DNA from: Talinum fruticosum
Lineage: Eukaryota > Streptophyta > Magnoliopsida > Caryophyllales > Talinaceae
DNA: 64,000 nt
Direction: 5' to 3'
Assembly: GCA_021018815.1 (NCBI GenBank)
Contig: JAITYX010000002.1
Coordinates: 10,261,001-10,325,000, forward strand
Within the stretch, counting starts at the first letter, position 1, and the number at the start of each line of letters is the position of its first letter. The translations under genes and the position numbers were made by a program. Shown here piece by piece: positions 1 through 10,611 of this stretch. The notes beneath the pieces were generated by a model. That model was not told the origin of the DNA. It did no database searches and saw only the letters and a list, made by a program, of their open reading frames with translations.

Positions 1-1298
1 TCACTCGGAATCCGACTTGTGTTCATTTACTCTACTGTTTGCATAGTCGGCATTCATAGCTCATTTCATGCTTAGTCTATATAAAGTCCTTTCTCACTAT
101 GATACTTGCTATAGAACGTGTTTTTTCACTTAAGACTAAGTCATATGGAATTCCGAGTATCATGGATTTTAGACTCGTAAAATTCCATTTCTTTTCCGAC
201 TCGGATAATCAATTGCGTAATTAACATGATTATTTTATTATCTCGTGTCTAACCTTGGACCAAAGTATTTTATACTTTGAGAACCAAAGTTGTTTTACTT
301 TTGTAGGTTATTCAATCGAGGATATCTTTTCAAACTACAAAAGTAGCCGACTTCGTAACGTCAAATCACCAAGCAGATATGGCTTTTCACCTTCCCTCGC
401 TTTAGTCTCGTAAGTTTGTGTCGAAGCCGTCTCGCTTCCATATCCGAAAACTGGAACGTCAAGCTTAACGGTGGTTTTCACCACATTTTTCAAGACACAA
501 CCGATGGTTTTGGGACTTCCAAGAGAGTTAAACCGTTGTCCAACGTCCATATTTCAACGGATACTTTCCGAGTGACTCGTAAAACTTTTCACAACGGTCA
601 CGAAGACTCTCGGTCAGCAGATGAAGATAACGGCTACTCGCCCGGTCATCTATAAATAGAAGCCACTTCAATAGACTTGAAGGTCTGCCGAACATATTGT
701 CTATACACTCACTTGATCAAAGTTATTGTATTTACCTCAATCTTCAACTTACAACTCCCACTCGTAATTCATTACTTTCGAGTTGTAAGGTCTTGTACTC
801 GCTACAAACTCCTCTTACATTCTTTGTAAGGTCCCTTGACTAAGTCGTAAGGGTTAACTCAGCTTAGTTGTCCCTAGCTGTAAGGGTTATCTCAGCTAGG
901 AAGTACTAGATCGATAAGGGAACTTCGAGTGTAGGAAAACTTGTATAGAGTTGTCTAAGGGAGCAACTCGGGTTCGATCAAGTTCACGGTATTTTGTGGA
1001 CTCAAAATAGTGGATTTGACTTCGTGTCTGGATTGACACGGGCCGTGGTTTTCTCGCCCCGGGAGGGTTTCCACGTAAAATCTCTCGTGTTCTCTTTCCG
1101 AGTTCATTCTAGGCTCGGACAGACGTTAGTGCTCTTGTTTCTTCCGATTCACCGATTCCCGAGTCCAACCTTTTCGACTCGTCTTTAGACTCGGAATCTG
1201 TCTTTGCATCTTTTCTTCACAAAAGTGAGGTTCTTTCTAAAAGAATTTTCTATCACCCTATTCACCCCCTCTAGGGTGACTCGGACTCTCCCCGAGCA
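1..1298 (+). mobile_element. Copia-type LTR remnant (3' part of an LTR or solo LTR)
   Basis: No coding sequence survives here. The stretch has LTR architecture: a TATA box (TATAAATAGA) at 651-660, an AT-rich region before it, a leader after it, a GCCGTGGTTTTCTCGCC...TTTCCACGTAAAATCTC signature at about 1041-1085, and an ATTCACCCCCTCTAGGGTGA-like terminus ending in ...CGAGCA at about 1298. These last two signatures are commonly seen at the 3' end of plant Ty1-copia LTRs. The endonuclease frame of a LINE starts immediately after, and no primer-binding site follows. It is therefore the 3' LTR of an element lying off the left edge, or a solo LTR. The left boundary is not visible; the first 300 bases could be internal sequence. 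Confidence 0.5.
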
Positions 1299-1302
1299 AA
1301 CC

Positions 1303-3065
1303 TTCATAGAGCAATTGCTCGAATGGATTGGAGGAGTTTGTACCCTAATTTCTTTGTATCGGATGGTCATTTCTCGTGTTCTGACCATAGTTACATATTT
1401 TTATACACTAATCCCGAAATTCAAGAGAAGCATCGTCGAAATTTTAGGTTTCAAAATCACCGGTCTAATTATGCGAAAGTCAAAAAGATTATTCAACAAC
1501 AAGTGGAATCGAAATTCGGAGGAACATTGATGTTTAAGGTTGGTAGTAAACTAAAGAATGTGAAAGCAAAACTTAAGCTTTGGGTTGTTAAAACATGCAA
1601 TAACTATTCTCAAAAGGTCGAGAAAATACGATTTTGTTACAAAAAGTGGAAGAAAGAATGTTGGTCGACCCCTTTAGTTTGAGACTTAATCATTGGCATT
1701 ATCGGCATTAAACAAAGAGAAAGATTACTTTTGTTTAATCGAAGTACTGGGGAAAATTCTATATAAAAGAATGGTTGTCTCAAGGTGATAGAAATTCCAC
1801 GTTATTTCATCGATGTTGTGCTTTTAGAAAACATAGATCAAACATTGCTAAAACTAAAGATGAATCCGGGGTTTGGATCAATGATAAAGTTGGCATACAG
1901 ACAAAAGTTTGTATCCGATTTTACTCATTGTTTCAAATCCAAACCGAATCTAATAAATTGTCTCCGAACATTAACTTACCGACTCTTTTATCCAATGAGG
2001 ATAATAAACGACTCATCCTCCTTGTATCACCATCGGAGATTAAGACTGCTGTTTTTCAAATGAATCCAAGCAAAAGCTCCTATACCGGATGGTTTCTGAG
2101 CTGATTTTTTCAAGCAACATTGGGATATTACAGGAATGACATCACTCGCTTGCATTTTAGATTTCTTTAATCATGGTAAATTATTGAAAGAGGTTAATTA
2201 TACATTCATTGCTTTAATACCGAAAGTTACGAGTCCTTCATTGACTTCACATTTTAGACCAATCAGCTTGTGTAATAGTATTTACAAGATTATTTCGAAA
2301 ATTCTTATCAATAGGTTGAGGCCTATTTCATAAAATATTGTCACCCCTACCAGAGTGTCTTTGTGTTGAACAGAGATATCCATGATAATATTATTTTGGC
2401 ACATGAAGCCATTAATAAATTAGGGAATATTAAAGATAAACAAGCTTATATATGCCCGAAATTGGATATGGAGAAAGTTTACGATAGAACCGAATAGATT
2501 TTATTTTTGCATGTCTTAAGGATTTAGGTTTTCACTCAATTTAGATTAATTGGATACGTGAATGTTCGGTAACATATTCAATTGTCATCAACGATGAGTC
2601 TTGTGGTTCTTTCCGACCATCTAGAGGACTAAGGCAAGGTAACCCCATGTCGTCATTTTTGTTCGTCTTATGTATGGATGTCTTGGCATATAGGCTTCAT
2701 TTAGCTACTTTGAACCCTAAATCGGGGATTGGTTAAAATTTGTCTCGCGAGCCCAAAAATCCCTTGCTTGCTATTTGCGGATAATAGCCTTCGTTTTGCA
2801 GGTCCAATTTTGAGATATGTCTCAAGCTCCATAATATTCTCGAATGATTTTTATAGTCAATCCGGCCAACTAATTAATTTTCATAAGTCGACAATTATTT
2901 TTTCTAGGAATTCTTCCATTGTCTGGTAGGAATATTGTTGTCTCTATGTTTAATATTCCGCATTCGGAATCTTTTGGAAAATACTTAGGCTATCTTGTTT
3001 TCAAAAGTAGAGCCAACAACTCTATTTCTGCGGATCTTTTAACTAGAGCGAGATAGCAAATTATA
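1303..3065 (+). pseudogene. L1-type LINE, 5' half: endonuclease end and reverse transcriptase (degenerate)
   Basis: Decayed non-LTR retrotransposon ORF2, readable only by switching frames. In order: the end of the apurinic endonuclease domain (RAIARMDW at about 1309-1332, then SDHS at about 1380), a linker with the GDRNSTLFH motif at about 1783, the RT palm block LIPK...FRPISLCNSIYKIISK...NRL at 2210-2320, the LDMEKVYD-like catalytic block at about 2463 (changed from the usual LDxxKAYD), GLRQGNPMSS at about 2627, the FADN remnant of FADD at about 2775, and KYLGY at about 2980. Stops and frameshifts are scattered throughout, so it cannot be active. The ORF stops abruptly near 3065, where LTR debris begins. 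Its continuation (zinc-knuckle and RNase H) is found 5.7 kb downstream at 8,770. The 5' UTR, ORF1 and most of the endonuclease are missing. Confidence 0.85.
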
Positions 3066-3069
3066 AAAT

Positions 3070-3380
3070 TAACAACGCTTTTTCGCTTCTAGTTCGGCCC
3101 CTCTTCCCGATTCCCGACCTCTTGAGTTCTCTCCTCGCCTCGCCTCGGTTTGTTTGCCTCTGTTCCCCTTTCCTGGCCTCTGTCTCGCCCTCTTCGTTCC
3201 CTCCCTTGCTTTGGTCTCTCCATGCTCTCGGTCTCTCTTTTTCGCTTCTCCTCTCGGTCTTACCCTACTCATCCGCCATCCACTTTCTACTCACTTAATT
3301 TAGAATAAAATAATTTACGCATCAATCACTTAATTTAATTCAATCCTATAATTAACCTACTTAAAATATCGGATCTCACA
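3070..3380 (-). mobile_element. Truncated LTR fragment, related to the start of the solo LTR at 5,548
   Basis: Read on the minus strand from 3380, this begins TGTGAGATCCGATATTTTAA and runs through an AT-rich stretch into a purine-rich GC block. The solo LTR at 5,548 on the plus strand has the same order: TGTGAGACCCGAATTTTGAG, an AT stretch with a similar GTAG.TTAATT start, then a purine-rich GC block. I read it as the first 310 bases of an LTR of that family or a close relative, in inverted orientation. It is truncated at about 3070 where LINE sequence begins. No second end is visible. The Arg/Glu-rich reading frame across it is compositional and not taken as a gene. Confidence 0.45.
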
Positions 3381-4070
3381 AAAAATATTCAACATACAGT
3401 TTGACGCCCAATAATTTATATCGACGAACACTTAATCCCTAATACCCCAACATAGTCGTCGATGTGAGCCTTTAAATCCCGAACAAAATTCTTTTATCTA
3501 AAACAAAATAAGAAAATATTTTCGAAATGTGAGGCGAAACTCAATACGTTCACTATCATGTTGTAAAATAAAGGTTATCAAATAGTTGAGTTGAGCACAT
3601 GCATTTCAATTCATTTGTAAATGAGGGGAGAGAATAATGTAAAACAGCTTGCCGATTAATTATCCGAGTGTTTACCCTTGCGATTATCGGGTTTTTCCTT
3701 CGTGTGTACACACCCAAACCGATCGGAAAGTCCTGTTGGAGATGGTTTAGCAGGTATGGTGCGGTCATCCAGATATTGATGAATATTGATGATACCAAAT
3801 AATGGTATTGATAAATGGGTCCACTTTTATATGGCAAATACTATTTGCAAATAACTCTTTGTTATTGTTGATGTCGACCATTATCCAACCTTCATTAATG
3901 AATAAAACATTGAAAGACATGATAAATGAACGTACCACAATCGACGACCTTACATACAGATTTCGAAAGATGAAAATCTTATTAATAAATAACATTTTTA
4001 CTTCTATTTATTAAATGATTTCAATGCTATGACAATAACAATGTCGATTTTTCACAAAATAAAGTTGAAC

Positions 4071-4107
<37 letters not shown>

Positions 4108-5542
4108 CAACTCACAACCATCATACTTTAATTCACCAATTTATAAAGTATTATTTACTTTACAAGGAATGATGAACCACATATGCCATATTCATAACTC
4201 AGATGAATTTTCAATTTTTCCTAATTTATACCTTTACTTAAATTACTCTAGATCTCTCCCAAAAATCACTATTAAATCACTGAAACCCCAACATCAACCA
4301 AATTAATTATAATTTATACTTTTACTAATTCCATCATGCTTCAAGAACATAATTTTATAATATGTCCACATCAACTTTACCCCAATTTTCACTTCAAAAT
4401 CGATAAATCCAAGCATATATCAGGAGTAATATCACTAAAATCTCCTCAACTTCATCAACATAATCAAACATCCATATCAATATTATCCAACATCAATTCT
4501 CAAAATTTCTTTACATAGTACTAAAAATGACTAACTAAAACCTAAATATTCAAATTAAGATGAAATTAAAATTTAAAGTTTACCCTAAAAAGTGGAGGAG
4601 GTTAGAAACAGGGAAGTCTTTGTGGTGGTTGCCGGAGGAAGCTTTGGGCGGTGACCGAGGATCGGCAGGCGGCGGAAGAGGGCGCCGAGGGAAGAGGTAG
4701 CGCAGCCGACGGCAGAAACAGGCCGGCGATAGCAGAGTAGAAGCGGAGGAAAGCAAGCGAAAGAAAGAAGGGTGTGATTTTTGAATGGTTTGGTGGTGGT
4801 GTCGATGGGGTTGATGATGGTGGCTCACGGTGGTATCGGAAGATGGCCCACGGCAGTAAGCGTCTGGACGGAGGCAGAAGCGGTGGCGGGAGCGCCTGGT
4901 GGTGCTGTGGTGGCTGAGCAGAGGCAGCCGTGAGAGAGGGTGGAGGAGGGCGGTTTGATGGGTTTTGGTGGTGTTGGTGGATGCTGCAGACACTGGTGGA
5001 GAAGGGCGGTGGTTCTGGGGGTGCTTGACCGGCGGCAGTCAGGTGGTGGAAGGCACCAATGGCCAACGGTGCTGTCAGTGGGCAAAGCAAAGACAGAGGA
5101 GGATCAGGGAACCGACAGGGAGAGTATGAGAGAGGAAGGAACGGGCCATAAGATAACATCAAAGCTAATCACATGGGCCTCTTTATATACTCCGCCTTCT
5201 TTCTCTCTACTTAATCGATTTAATTCTATTTTCTAGGCCCAATTTTTCATGTACTATCTATCTAATTGAAAATTCTAATATCTAATACATCCTCCTCTAT
5301 TATTATTTTTATTATGTTAATTTATACTATGTTATTTAAATATATTTAGATTTATAAAAATTACGTTAATTTTACTTTAACAAAATATTTCGAGATCAAA
5401 ATAAATTAGTTATACGAAAATGTTGAGGTTCGGAAATAATATTTTTCATAAAATTTACACATTTCCGAATAAAATCTTTATTTGTTAATATTTTATTGAA
5501 TTGAGACAAAATTAATTTATAAGAATGATAAATGATAAGTAT
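3381..5542 (-). mobile_element. Older LTR-retrotransposon debris, minus orientation (left part)
   Basis: Non-coding stretch between LTR pieces. On the minus strand there is a TATA-like box (TATATAAAG, plus-strand 5182-5189) followed by a 570-base C-rich transcribed-leader-like block (5160 down to 4590), then AT-rich sequence. This layout resembles the U3-R-U5 of plant Gypsy LTRs. If the solo LTR at 5,548 is removed, this stretch joins to 8,567-8,758, whose minus-strand reading starts with TGTAACAACCC, a typical Gypsy LTR 5' end. The simplest reading is one old minus-strand LTR starting at 8758, itself interrupted by the younger solo LTR. The left end is unclear. The long Pro/Ser/His-rich frames in 4,580-5,160 are compositional. 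Confidence 0.35.
4077..4103. repeat. (TA)n microsatellite
   Basis: A run of about 13 TA units inside AT-rich retrotransposon debris. Confidence 0.95.
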
Positions 5543-5547
5543 CTTTT

Positions 5548-8500
5548 TGTGAGACCCGAATTTTGAGTAGATTAATTTTATAGTTGAATTAAGCTAGATA
5601 TTTATACGAAATTTATTTTATGTGATTGTTATGTCTTTGTGTGTTTATATAGCTTAATTAATAGAGGTTAGTGCTCGTTATAGAGACCCGGCAGACTTAT
5701 GTCAAAAAAAAAAAAAAAAAAGGGAAGTTTAATTGTGGGGGATTAGTGTACTCGGTGCAGTGAGGTGCCTGGCCGCATCCGAGGTAGCCACCGAAAAGAG
5801 AAAGAAAAGAGGAGAGGAAAAGGAAGGAAGGGGAGGGGGACCGAGCGGAATCGGGAACCGAGAGGGAGAGGGAGAGGCCGAGCGGGAGAGCTAGAGCGAG
5901 ACCGAGAGGGCGAGCGAGAGCGAAGGCGAGGGAGAGAGGCCGGGACCATCGAGCGGCAAGTGGAGCGGCCGGCGAGTGCGAGGAAACGACCGAGCGCGAA
6001 AGAGGGCGAAACCGAGGCCAAGAAAGAGGAAGCGAACGCGAAGGCCGAGGGAGGCAGCCGGTGAGCGCGGGACCGCGACCGGCGACGGTGCCAGGCGCAA
6101 AGGAGGGCGGCGGAACCCGTGGCTAGCGGCAGGAAAAAGGAACGAAAGAGGGAGGGGAACCAGGGAGCTCGAATCTCGGACCCGCAATACCTGAATCGAG
6201 GTGGGTAGTCCTATACTCTAAACTATTAGTACTTTCGAAACCCAATTGAATTTATCGTGATTGTGAAATGTAATCGTGAATGTGGAATATGTATGCTAGT
6301 GAGCGAGTTCAGTGAGTCACCGAAAGTGGAATTAGGAGTCTTGAGGAGTTATCGTGATTGTTGAATACGATTGTGAATGTTGAACATGTATGATATTGAA
6401 CGAGTTTAGTAGTTGATGAAAGTGGAATTAGGAGTTGTGAAGAGAATTGGTAGTCGTTTAGGCCTAAATTGAAAATCGGGAATTCGGACAGAGTTAGGCC
6501 GCTTGAGTATAGTGAGTCGTATCAAGAATTCGATTGGGAATGAGCACGTTAAGGTTTGGGTATAGGTTATGAATTAATATTTCAGATTGAGCCTTAGAGA
6601 TTTCTTGAACTTGCGATATTGAGAGCTAATTACGAATATTGGGTAATGATGGGTCGAAGTATAAAGAGGAGTATGAATTCGTGTTGAGTGATGCGTAATC
6701 GGTACAAGTAAGTGAGTAATGGGTGATTGTGAGATAAATTGAGTTCGAAAAGTAAATAAATCCTCGAGGTTGATCCGAGTGTGAAAATAAGCAAAGCTAA
6801 CTGAAACCGAGTAATGAAAAGTGATTAAGAGTTACATAACTAAGGACTGGACGAGCAAGAGTTAAGTAATGAGTTCGAGACATACAACGGGAATTTGAGA
6901 CAGGGAATGGTAAGGTTAAGTTGGGGAATTGGAGTAAAGACAGGGAGTTGAGAAGTTGAGACATAAGCAAACGAAGTGAGTTCACCGAGTAGAGACATAG
7001 AATGAGGAATTTAAACAAAGACAGAGAGTTGTGAGAAGTTGAGGCGCCGAATTAGGTGATGTCCGCTTGTGGTTATTGTGGCTCGTAAAATGGAAACTAA
7101 TCGTACTAGAGTGGTGGATTGAGAAATGTATAGTTGGAAAGAGTTGAGAATGATTGCTTGCATTGAATGGTGGTTATTCGTGCTATGTGATTTCTTTACG
7201 TGATGCTCAAAAGTAGTTTTGAAAGGCGTTTTGTATTTTACGTGAAATGATCCTTGAATGCAACTTCTTGTGAACTGCCTTTCAAACGTGAATGTGTTTT
7301 AAAGAAGCGAAACTTGTTTAAGAAAGTGAATCTTGTTTGAGAAAGTGAAATTTAGAAGGGTGGCACGTGTGTCATGCCTTCTACGATGAGAAATTGATTG
7401 AGATTTTGGTTAGAAACCAAGTTTGATAAGTGATTGTGATCACTTCGATTGAAATGAATTATGGGCTAGATTGTTTAGACCGAGAGGAAGGAGGTGGTCG
7501 TGCGTATCGGGCCACGGGGTCCCGATATGCGTATCAGGATGCCCATCAACCGGAGAGGTTGATTCTTTCCCGACGAGGAAAGCGGAGCCTTCCGGTATTT
7601 GACTAGAGATAGGTCCCGGAACCCGAGTCGGGGTAGCGCCCCGAGAACCGCCTCGGTGCTAGTTCAATCGCCGAAAGCCCCGAAAGAATTTTCGAAAGTG
7701 TTTGAGAGAAAGTGCGGAATGGTTCCACCTTGTTTCATGTGATTCAATTCCCAAAATGATTGCAACCCGTGCTTGAATGATTGAAGTGGTATGAGTTTTA
7801 TGTTGCAAATGATTTCAAGAGATTTCGTTAAAAAGTATATCGGTTTGTATTATATTATTACGCTTTTGCCGATTTCATTATTATGAGTATTATGTGTAAA
7901 GAATTTCCAATTTAAGGGTGTAAGACTCCGGTGAGCCCGTGGTTTATTGCTCACCCCCACAAATTGCCCCGTCCCTCCCAGCTGCGAGTACCCCTTGAGG
8001 TGAATGGCCGGAATGCTTGTCTTTGGAGGCGATTATGGCTGCAGTCAAGTCTATGTGTTTCATGTTTAATATATTGTATCTATTCGGCTACTTATGTAAG
8101 TAGACCGTAATGTATAGTAAGTTAGACGTGTGTACGGAGACCAAACTAGTAGCTCGACAAGCCGTAGATCTCTTTCTCTCGGCAATTTTGATCTTACGTG
8201 GTTGTAAATCTGGTTTTTGCTGAATTCATGGCTTGGGTTGTAAACTAGTTCGCAATGTAAGCTTTGTGGTTGTGAATATATTCCGGCGTGTGGCCGTTGA
8301 GCTGTGTACTCCGAGCGTGTGGCTCGTTGAGTTTTATTGTGAATTTTATGCAGGTTTTTAAGGCTTTTAGCCTATGGGTTGGACCATAGTTCAAACGGAA
8401 TTCTGCCGAAATTTTTAGGAAACTTCGACCTTTGGGAAGAATTTCATTTCGTACCCTTAAGTTGATTTAAGATAACTAAGCCTACACCTGAGTGAGCCTT

Positions 8501-8561
8501 GGGAGTTCCTTTGAGGAACTCGGCGGTGTAATACTCCTAGGGTGGGTTTTGGGGTGTTACA
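5548..8561 (+). mobile_element. Solo LTR of a Gypsy-type retrotransposon with 5-bp target duplication
   Basis: The element begins TGTGAGACCC at 5548 and ends GGGGTGTTACA at 8561. The two ends are imperfect inverted copies (TGTgAgACCC against TGTAACACCC), as in plant Gypsy LTRs. It is flanked on both sides by the identical pentamer CTTTT (5543-5547 and 8562-8566). The 3,014-base interior has no gag-pol coding capacity. It holds a purine-rich GC block (5760-6170), a long AT-rich part, and a GC-rich segment at 7490-7700. With a direct 5-bp duplication and a single LTR, it formed by LTR-LTR recombination after insertion. Reading frames within it are not genes. A (A)n run lies at 5706-5720. Confidence 0.85.
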
Positions 8562-8566
8562 CTTTT

Positions 8567-8758
8567 TAAGTCATGTTTAAAAATTTACAAAATATGGTTG
8601 TGCATCGTCGTCTCTATTCTTAGGGTCCTACATTTAAAACAATATTGAGAGATATATGCATATATAATGCGACATGAAAATTTGAAATAAAAATACACAC
8701 GCTCACGATAACTTGATGTATTAAAGGTAATATGTTTTTTTAAAGTTGGGTTGTTACA
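8567..8758 (-). mobile_element. End of the older LTR interrupted by the solo LTR
   Basis: On the minus strand this starts at 8758 with TGTAACAACCCAACTTTAAA, a normal plant Gypsy LTR 5' terminus. It continues to the CTTTT target duplication of the solo LTR. Removing the solo LTR joins it to 5542 and leftwards. LINE coding sequence resumes within a few tens of bases to its right. Confidence 0.5.
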
Positions 8759-8769
8759 TAAGTATCCTC

Positions 8770-10100
8770 TATCGAATGATTTTTCTTAAGGAAAATTAAA
8801 GCATTTGATTCTTGGGTTTGGAAATGTTTGCTAAAAGAACATGATCTTTTTAAAAGGGGTTTAAGATGGAAAATAGGCAATGGCAAAAAGATGAAATTCT
8901 GACATGATGTTTGGTGTGATAATTTTAAGTTATTGAATTATTATGACAATAATCTTTCGAATATTCCTTCCTTGAATGTCACATTAAGTGAATTTATAAC
9001 TCCGGAAAACAAATGGGATTCAATACGTCTTAACTCTTTTCTTCCGGCTGATGTTTGTTAAATTATTAAGACTATTCCTCTCCCTTCTCATGAAATTGAA
9101 GGCTCCGTTTGTTGAGGTTTGTCTAGCAATGGAAAGTTCTCAACTAAGTCCGCCACTTGGAATGCTCATAATATTCCTAGTAATTCACCAACGTGGGATT
9201 TTGTGTGGATTTAGAATATGGATATGATGCCTAAGTTGAAAATATTTATGTGGCAAATTGGTCACAATGCTTTACCTACATGGAAAACTTGGCTAAAAGA
9301 ATGTTGAACATTGACACTATTTATCCGCTTTGTTACGTCCATTGTGAGTCAATTGATAATATTTTATCACAATGCACTTGTGTTATGGATACTTGGGACA
9401 CGACTTTTCGGCATAAGTGGTTAGAGGTGAATTTAAGTCAATTATAGAATCCCTTTTGAATCATATTGTCTATAAATTCAAAATGTTAAGAAAACCAACT
9501 CATATAATCCGATTAATTCATTTGTTATGGAGTATTTGGAAAAGCGTAAATGATAAAAATTTCAACAATGAATCTTTTAATTCCATTTCTACAATTCTAC
9601 GAGCCAAATCATTTTGGGCTGAATGGTAATTTAGGAGTAAACAGGATCAACATTTCAACCTATCATCATCTCCCCTCTTTACGTGTCAACACTTCTAATA
9701 ATCTTGTTTGTTGGCACAAACCACCTGGAGGATTTATCAAAGTTAATTTCAACGGGTCAAGGTCTTCTTCAAGCAGCGGCAGGAGGTTTCGTGATCATAA
9801 GTTGGGATGATAGGTTTCGCAAATTGAAACAACAAATTTGAGGCCGACTTCAGTTCTCTTAGCATAGGCTACTCAAACGAGTTATTAAGACAATCAAAGG
9901 AGAAATCCAAGTTTCTTGGGAAATTCGTACGCTTATTCAAAACACTCATTGTTTTCTTCGAACATGCAATCACGTATTTATTCATCACACACATAAAGAA
10001 GGGAACCAGATCTGTAGATTGGGTGGTCAAATTGTGTCTTTGTATTTGTTCTATTTTAGTTTGGTTTTCAATCCATTGTTTTTCCTTTCTCTCCATTTTA
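8770..10100 (+). pseudogene. L1-type LINE, 3' half: zinc-binding and RNase H regions (degenerate)
   Basis: This is the continuation of the LINE that breaks off near 3065. Frame fragments read: KAFDSWVWKCLLKEHDLFKR and GLRWKIGNGKKMKF at about 8797-8900; the RT zinc-binding region with NGKFSTKSATWN (about 9130) and PKLKIFMWQIGHNALPTW (about 9230-9285), followed by C..C....ES...IL..C; the RNase H start WHKPPGGFIKVNFNGS at about 9713; and its end with IKGEIQVSWEIRTL (about 9893) and HTHKEGNQ (about 9990). Several stops and frameshifts are present. About 150 residues expected between KYLGY and the zinc-binding region are not found, so sequence was also lost at the insertion site. The LINE tail ends just before the HSF promoter. 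Confidence 0.82.
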
Positions 10101-10306
10101 ATAGAGGATAATTTACGTAAAATCCTTATAAGAAGAGTGCACTATTAGTTGTTATACTTATTATTCAAAAATAACATTATCGAGTAAGGAAATGCCACGT
10201 GGCAGTTCCACACCAAGTCGGCAAGTCTTATTACCAAATTTATAATTAGACGGAAATTATGATTGGAATTATGGAAACAGTATGGGTGGATGGTGGACAA
10301 GAGATA

Positions 10307-10319
10307 GAACCTTCCAGAA
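10307..10319 (+). promoter_or_regulatory. Perfect heat shock element upstream of the HSFA gene
   Basis: GAAccTTCcaGAA is three alternating, correctly spaced nGAAn units, the textbook binding site for an HSF trimer. A fourth degenerate unit (agCTT) follows. It lies about 290 bases upstream of the start codon at 10612. Heat-induced HSFA2 genes are known targets of HSFA1 factors, so this site fits the identity given to the downstream gene. Confidence 0.8.
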
Positions 10320-10611
10320 AGCTTGCACGAGAAAATGCCAAGTGTCGCCAACAATTGAGGAAAAGGGCAACAGAAACCAAGATCGTACGCCGCATAGACC
10401 TACAAATGGCAAGTTTTCATCGCTCCCAGTGGACACCTTTTCCACCCTTTGCCCATTTTAGTCATCGCCTTGTCAGTTCACTTCACTTCCTCTCCTCGAT
10501 CACTAATCAATCCGCCAATCAATCAATATTTCCCTAAATTCAATAACCCATTTCTCCATCAGTTCAGATTCATCCAAAAACGCAACCAATTTGAGCTGAA
10601 GTTGGCCAAAA

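Noticed and set aside
4580..5162. Long Pro/Ser/His-rich frames on the minus strand
   Set aside because: Several overlapping frames are open at once because the block is C-rich. It looks like an LTR leader, and no domain is recognisable.
5743..6194. Arg/Glu/Gly-rich and Ser/Pro-rich frames on both strands
   Set aside because: They lie inside the solo LTR in a purine-rich block. All frames are compositional.
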